From: RGIG4790 sp964437615
GTDB taxonomy: Bacteria > Bacillota > Clostridia > Christensenellales > UBA1242
Reading direction: 5' to 3'
DNA length: 24,364 bases
Assembly: GCA_964437615.1 (NCBI GenBank)
Contig: CAYTHL010000016.1
Coordinates: 1-24,364, forward strand
In this document: positions 23,101 to 24,364 of the stretch, piece by piece
Layout of the letters: every line of letters begins with the position of its first letter
Position numbering within the stretch: position 1 is the stretch's first letter
Translations under genes and position numbers: made by a program
Notes under the pieces: model-generated
Seen by the model: the letters and a program-made list of their open reading frames with translations, nothing else
Databases searched by the model: none
Told to the model about the DNA's origin: nothing

Positions 23101-23853
23101 CAAAGCCTCTTCTTCGGTCTTGGTGTGGTCCTTTTCGATAGACCTAATTATAATTGGATGATTATCAAATAGTTGCAGAAGTTGCTCGTCGGTAGCAATA
23201 CCAAGCGCACGTAAAAAGATTGTTGCAACCATTTTTCTGCTGCGGTCTACATGCACCCACAAAACGCCGTTTTGGTCTTCTTCAAATTCTAGCCACGCGC
23301 CACGAGCAGGCATAATATCTGTGCTGGTTACAAAATTTCCAGTTTTGTTTACGCCTTGGCTGCAATAAATGCCGGGGCTGCGGACAAGCTGGCTAACCAC
23401 GGCACGCTCTGCGCCATTAATTATAAACGAGCCATTTTCGGTCATGATAGGAATATCACCCATAAAGACCTCCTGCTCTACAACTTCGCCAGTTTCTTTA
23501 TAAACAAGCCTTACCTTAACTTTTAAAGGCACGCTATATGTGGCGTCCCTAGTTTTGCACTCAGCTTCGGTGTACTTAGGGGTGCCGGCTAGGCTATGGC
23601 CAACAAAATGCAGCTCTACTCTGCAATCGGTGTTATCTTCTCTTAAATCCGAACGGTTTAGGTTATCAGTATCGGTTATAGGAGAAAAATCTCTAAGGAC
23701 GTCTCTTATGCCCTTAGTTTTAAAGTTTTCGTAACTTTGCTTTTGAACCTCTACCAAATAAGGAATATCCAAAAGTTCGTCAATTCTGCCAAATTTGTAT
23801 CTAGTGGTCTTTCCGTAATTTTCCTTTTTAACATGAATGTCTAACTTGCTCAT
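20131..23853 (-). CDS. rpoB: DNA-directed RNA polymerase subunit beta
   Basis: This 1240-residue subunit carries the catalytic and rifampicin-pocket regions. Recognised blocks include RGAWLEFEEDQNG, GSSQMSQFMEQTNPIAS with THKRKVSSLGPGALTRERAG, NMQRQAVPLL, GYNFEDAILISE, GDKMSGRHGNKGV and the C-terminal GGKAQLGGQRFGEMEVWALE. ATG 23853 is used because GGGGAGA lies 7 bases before it; the frame runs on upstream to a TTG (23868) inside that site. In the rifampicin cluster, the position equal to E. coli Asp516 is Glu508 (codon 22330-22332), while His526, Arg529-region basic and Ser531 equivalents are kept (Lys replaces Arg529). The protein ends in a long acidic tail rich in Glu and Asp. First gene of an rpoB-rpoC operon with its own promoter. 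Confidence 0.98.
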   Translation of the reverse strand: MSKLDIHVKKENYGKTTRYKFGRIDELLDIPYLVEVQKQSYENFKTKGIRDVLRDFSPITDTDNLNRSDLREDNTDCRVELHFVGHSLAGTPKYTEAECKTRDATYSVPLKVKVRLVYKETGEVVEQEVFMGDIPIMTENGSFIINGAERAVVSQLVRSPGIYCSQGVNKTGNFVTSTDIMPARGAWLEFEEDQNGVLWVHVDRSRKMVATIFLRALGIATDEQLLQLFDNHPIIIRSIEKDHTKTEEEALVEISKRLRPGEVLNLRAIKKDLEKRFYSTRRYDITSVGRYKFNQKLSVANRIYGLTLAEDVIVKNKPIAVAGEQVTEELAWKIQNAGVNKVAVEGKNGKFYILGNNTVQLKAYCGVDPDEVELDDLVHLPTLIEVLKGAKTIEQKKAAIADNYDLLVGRHILLDDIVSAINYHLGLSEGLGHLDDVDHLGNRRIKTVGELLQSQFFIGMARLERVISERMQVQNVAEISPATLINTRPVSAAIREFFGSSQMSQFMEQTNPIASLTHKRKVSSLGPGALTRERAGFDVRDVHYTHYGRLCPNETPEGQNIGLINSFATYAKLNKYGFVQAPYRKFDKATGKATNQVVYMTADQEEKYVIAQANEPLNAEGELVNNTVICRKGGEILEFNKKDVDYIDVSPKELVSIATTLVPFIEHSDATRAMMASNMQRQAVPLLRTEAPIVATGVEHKIAVDSGVMVIAKHDGKIKYVSADKIVVETANGDEEYELTKFVRSNNGTCMRQRPIVNHGDEVKAGDVLADGPATCNGELSIGKNILIAYMPWEGYNFEDAILISEKLVQDDVLTSIHIEEYEHDARDTKLGPEEITRDIPNIGDEALRNLDENGIVRIGAEVTTGDILVGKVTPKGETELTPEERLLRAIFGEKAREVRDTSLRVQHGEGGVVVDVKVFTRENKDELPTGVNKLVRVYIAQKRKMSVGDKMSGRHGNKGVVSKILPEADMPFLEDGTPIQIILNPLGVPSRMNIGQLLETHLGFAAKALGWKVATPVFDGANEDEIKTMLVENGYSADGKMQLYDGRTGEPFENKATVGYMYMLKLHHLVDDKMHARSIGPYSLVTQQPLGGKAQLGGQRFGEMEVWALEAYGAANTLQEMLTVKSDDVVGRQKTYESIVRNENVAEPGIPESFKVLIKELQGLALDIKVLTEDKQEIGLKNLEDDDRDVTSRGSKKKETQEEVEVDLGGEEDIGEMFETVFDPTEQDSDLFDFDDTDL

Positions 23854-24050
23854 TCTATCTCTCCCCAAGGTAAAGTTATATAGGTTACTTTTAGCTTACC
23901 GCCAAAAGAAAACAGACAATAAATAATGATGGCGACCACTATGCTAATTTGCTAATTTTGTGGCAAATTTTAGCCGCCAAACGGCAATTGATGTTAGTTT
24001 TTGTTATATAAATAGTTATAAAAACTCATAGTATCAGTTATAACCCAAAT
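23854..24050 (-). other. Long leader of the rpoB-rpoC transcript
   Basis: From the predicted start near 24044 to the ATG there are about 190 nt without a gene. Possible local structures are GTTATAA/TTATAAC (about 24003-24047) and a GC-richer GCCG-TTT-GGC hairpin (about 23970-23990). No known leader element is recognised. Confidence 0.4.
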
Positions 24051-24079
24051 AGTTTAGCACAACAAAAATAAGTTGTCAA
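24051..24079 (-). promoter_or_regulatory. Promoter of rpoB-rpoC
   Basis: On the minus strand TTGACA (24079-24074), 17 nt, TAAACT (24056-24051). A perfect -35 and a weaker -10 (four of six). Confidence 0.7.
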
Positions 24080-24113
24080 TACATTTTAAAAATTTTTTTG
24101 ACAAATAAAACAA

Positions 24114-24135
24114 TTATTAACTAAAATGTTAATAA
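24114..24135 (-). terminator. Weak AT terminator upstream of the rpoB promoter
   Basis: An 8-bp stem TTATTAAC/GTTAATAA with a 6-nt loop, followed on the minus strand by TTGTTTTATTT. It lies 15 bp after the membrane-protein stop codon and would separate that gene from rpoBC. Confidence 0.4.
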
Positions 24136-24149
24136 ATATTATATTTTTG

Positions 24150-24364
24150 CTAATTTTGTTCTACAATTGGAGGGGCTGCGGCAATTGCAGGCTTATTCTT
24201 TTTGCGCCCCATTTTAGAAATATTTTCTGCCACAATGTGGATAAACCCATGCACAAGCACGCTATAATAGGTAATTATTCTAAAAAATATTAGCGCCCAA
24301 ACTATGTTGTCTGCCACGCAGTAGGTACCTAACGAAAACAAAAATATGTAACAAATTTCCATAG
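24150..24364 (-). CDS. C-terminal part of a membrane protein (runs off the window)
   Basis: About 70 codons are visible: hydrophobic text (EICYIFLFSLGTYCVADNIV, then ALIFFRIITYYSVLVHGFIH) giving probably two membrane helices, then a basic stretch KMGRKKNKPAIAAAPP ending in VEQN and a TAG stop. An ATG at 24362 could be the start, but its ribosome site would lie outside the window, so the true length is unknown. The tail is likely cytoplasmic because of its positive charge. I recognise no family. Its place before rpoB is notable, since rplJ-rplL usually occupies it. Confidence 0.5.
   Translation of the reverse strand, partial: MEICYIFLFSLGTYCVADNIVWALIFFRIITYYSVLVHGFIHIVAENISKMGRKKNKPAIAAAPPIVEQN

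Overview
The window looks like chromosomal DNA of a low-GC Gram-positive bacterium (Bacillota, probably a Clostridia-type lineage; I cannot name a genus). Evidence: AT-rich sequence, near-consensus sigma-A promoters with 17-nt spacers, strong Shine-Dalgarno sites, AT-stemmed intrinsic terminators, RpoB/RpoC without the large proteobacterial insertions, a long clostridial-type glutamyl-tRNA synthetase, and a FabT-like regulator beside a DegV/FakB lipid-binding protein.

Layout. (1) 1-2032 is the right end of an apparent integrated element: a Fic protein with its own operator-flanked promoter, a wrecked nucleoside deaminase after it, non-coding hairpins, then the 3' half of a tRNA-Thr(GGT) (1955-2000) followed by a terminator. 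This is the usual footprint of integration into a tRNA gene; the intact tRNA should lie left of the window. (2) 2143-5417 is a self-contained unit: consensus promoter, 25-bp palindrome on the -10, MarR regulator, MacB-like ABC ATPase/permease fusion, terminator. (3) 5538-8594 is a lipid-related cluster: FabT-like MarR regulator, DegV/FakB protein whose -35 carries a FabT-like TTTGA-N3-TCAAA box, then convergently a small unknown protein and an acyl-ACP thioesterase. (4) 8600-12690 is a decayed, low-density accessory region: a zinc-ribbon pseudogene with six in-frame stops, a 708-residue transglutaminase-fold protein of unknown role, a 134-residue unknown protein, and two short amidase-gene remnants in direct orientation on either side of the 708-residue gene. 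(5) 12846-16337 is ordinary chromosome: CwlD-like amidase, HD-domain hydrolase, gltX. (6) 16513-24079 is rpoB-rpoC on the minus strand with its own promoter and a long leader, followed by the 3' part of a membrane-protein gene at the right edge.

How the genes work together. Regions 5 and 6 are housekeeping (wall lysis/remodelling, tRNA charging, transcription). Region 3 plausibly couples fatty-acid uptake or activation (DegV/FakB) and acyl-ACP release (thioesterase) to a FabT-type regulator. Region 2 looks like an inducible efflux or peptide-sensing transporter repressed by its own MarR protein. Regions 1 and 4 are the accessory parts. Three minus-strand accessory genes (Fic, the 708-aa protein and the 134-aa protein) share one promoter design: TTGACT, 17 nt, TANNAT, with inverted-repeat arms straddling the -10. 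I found no CRISPR array, intact transposase or intact integrase.
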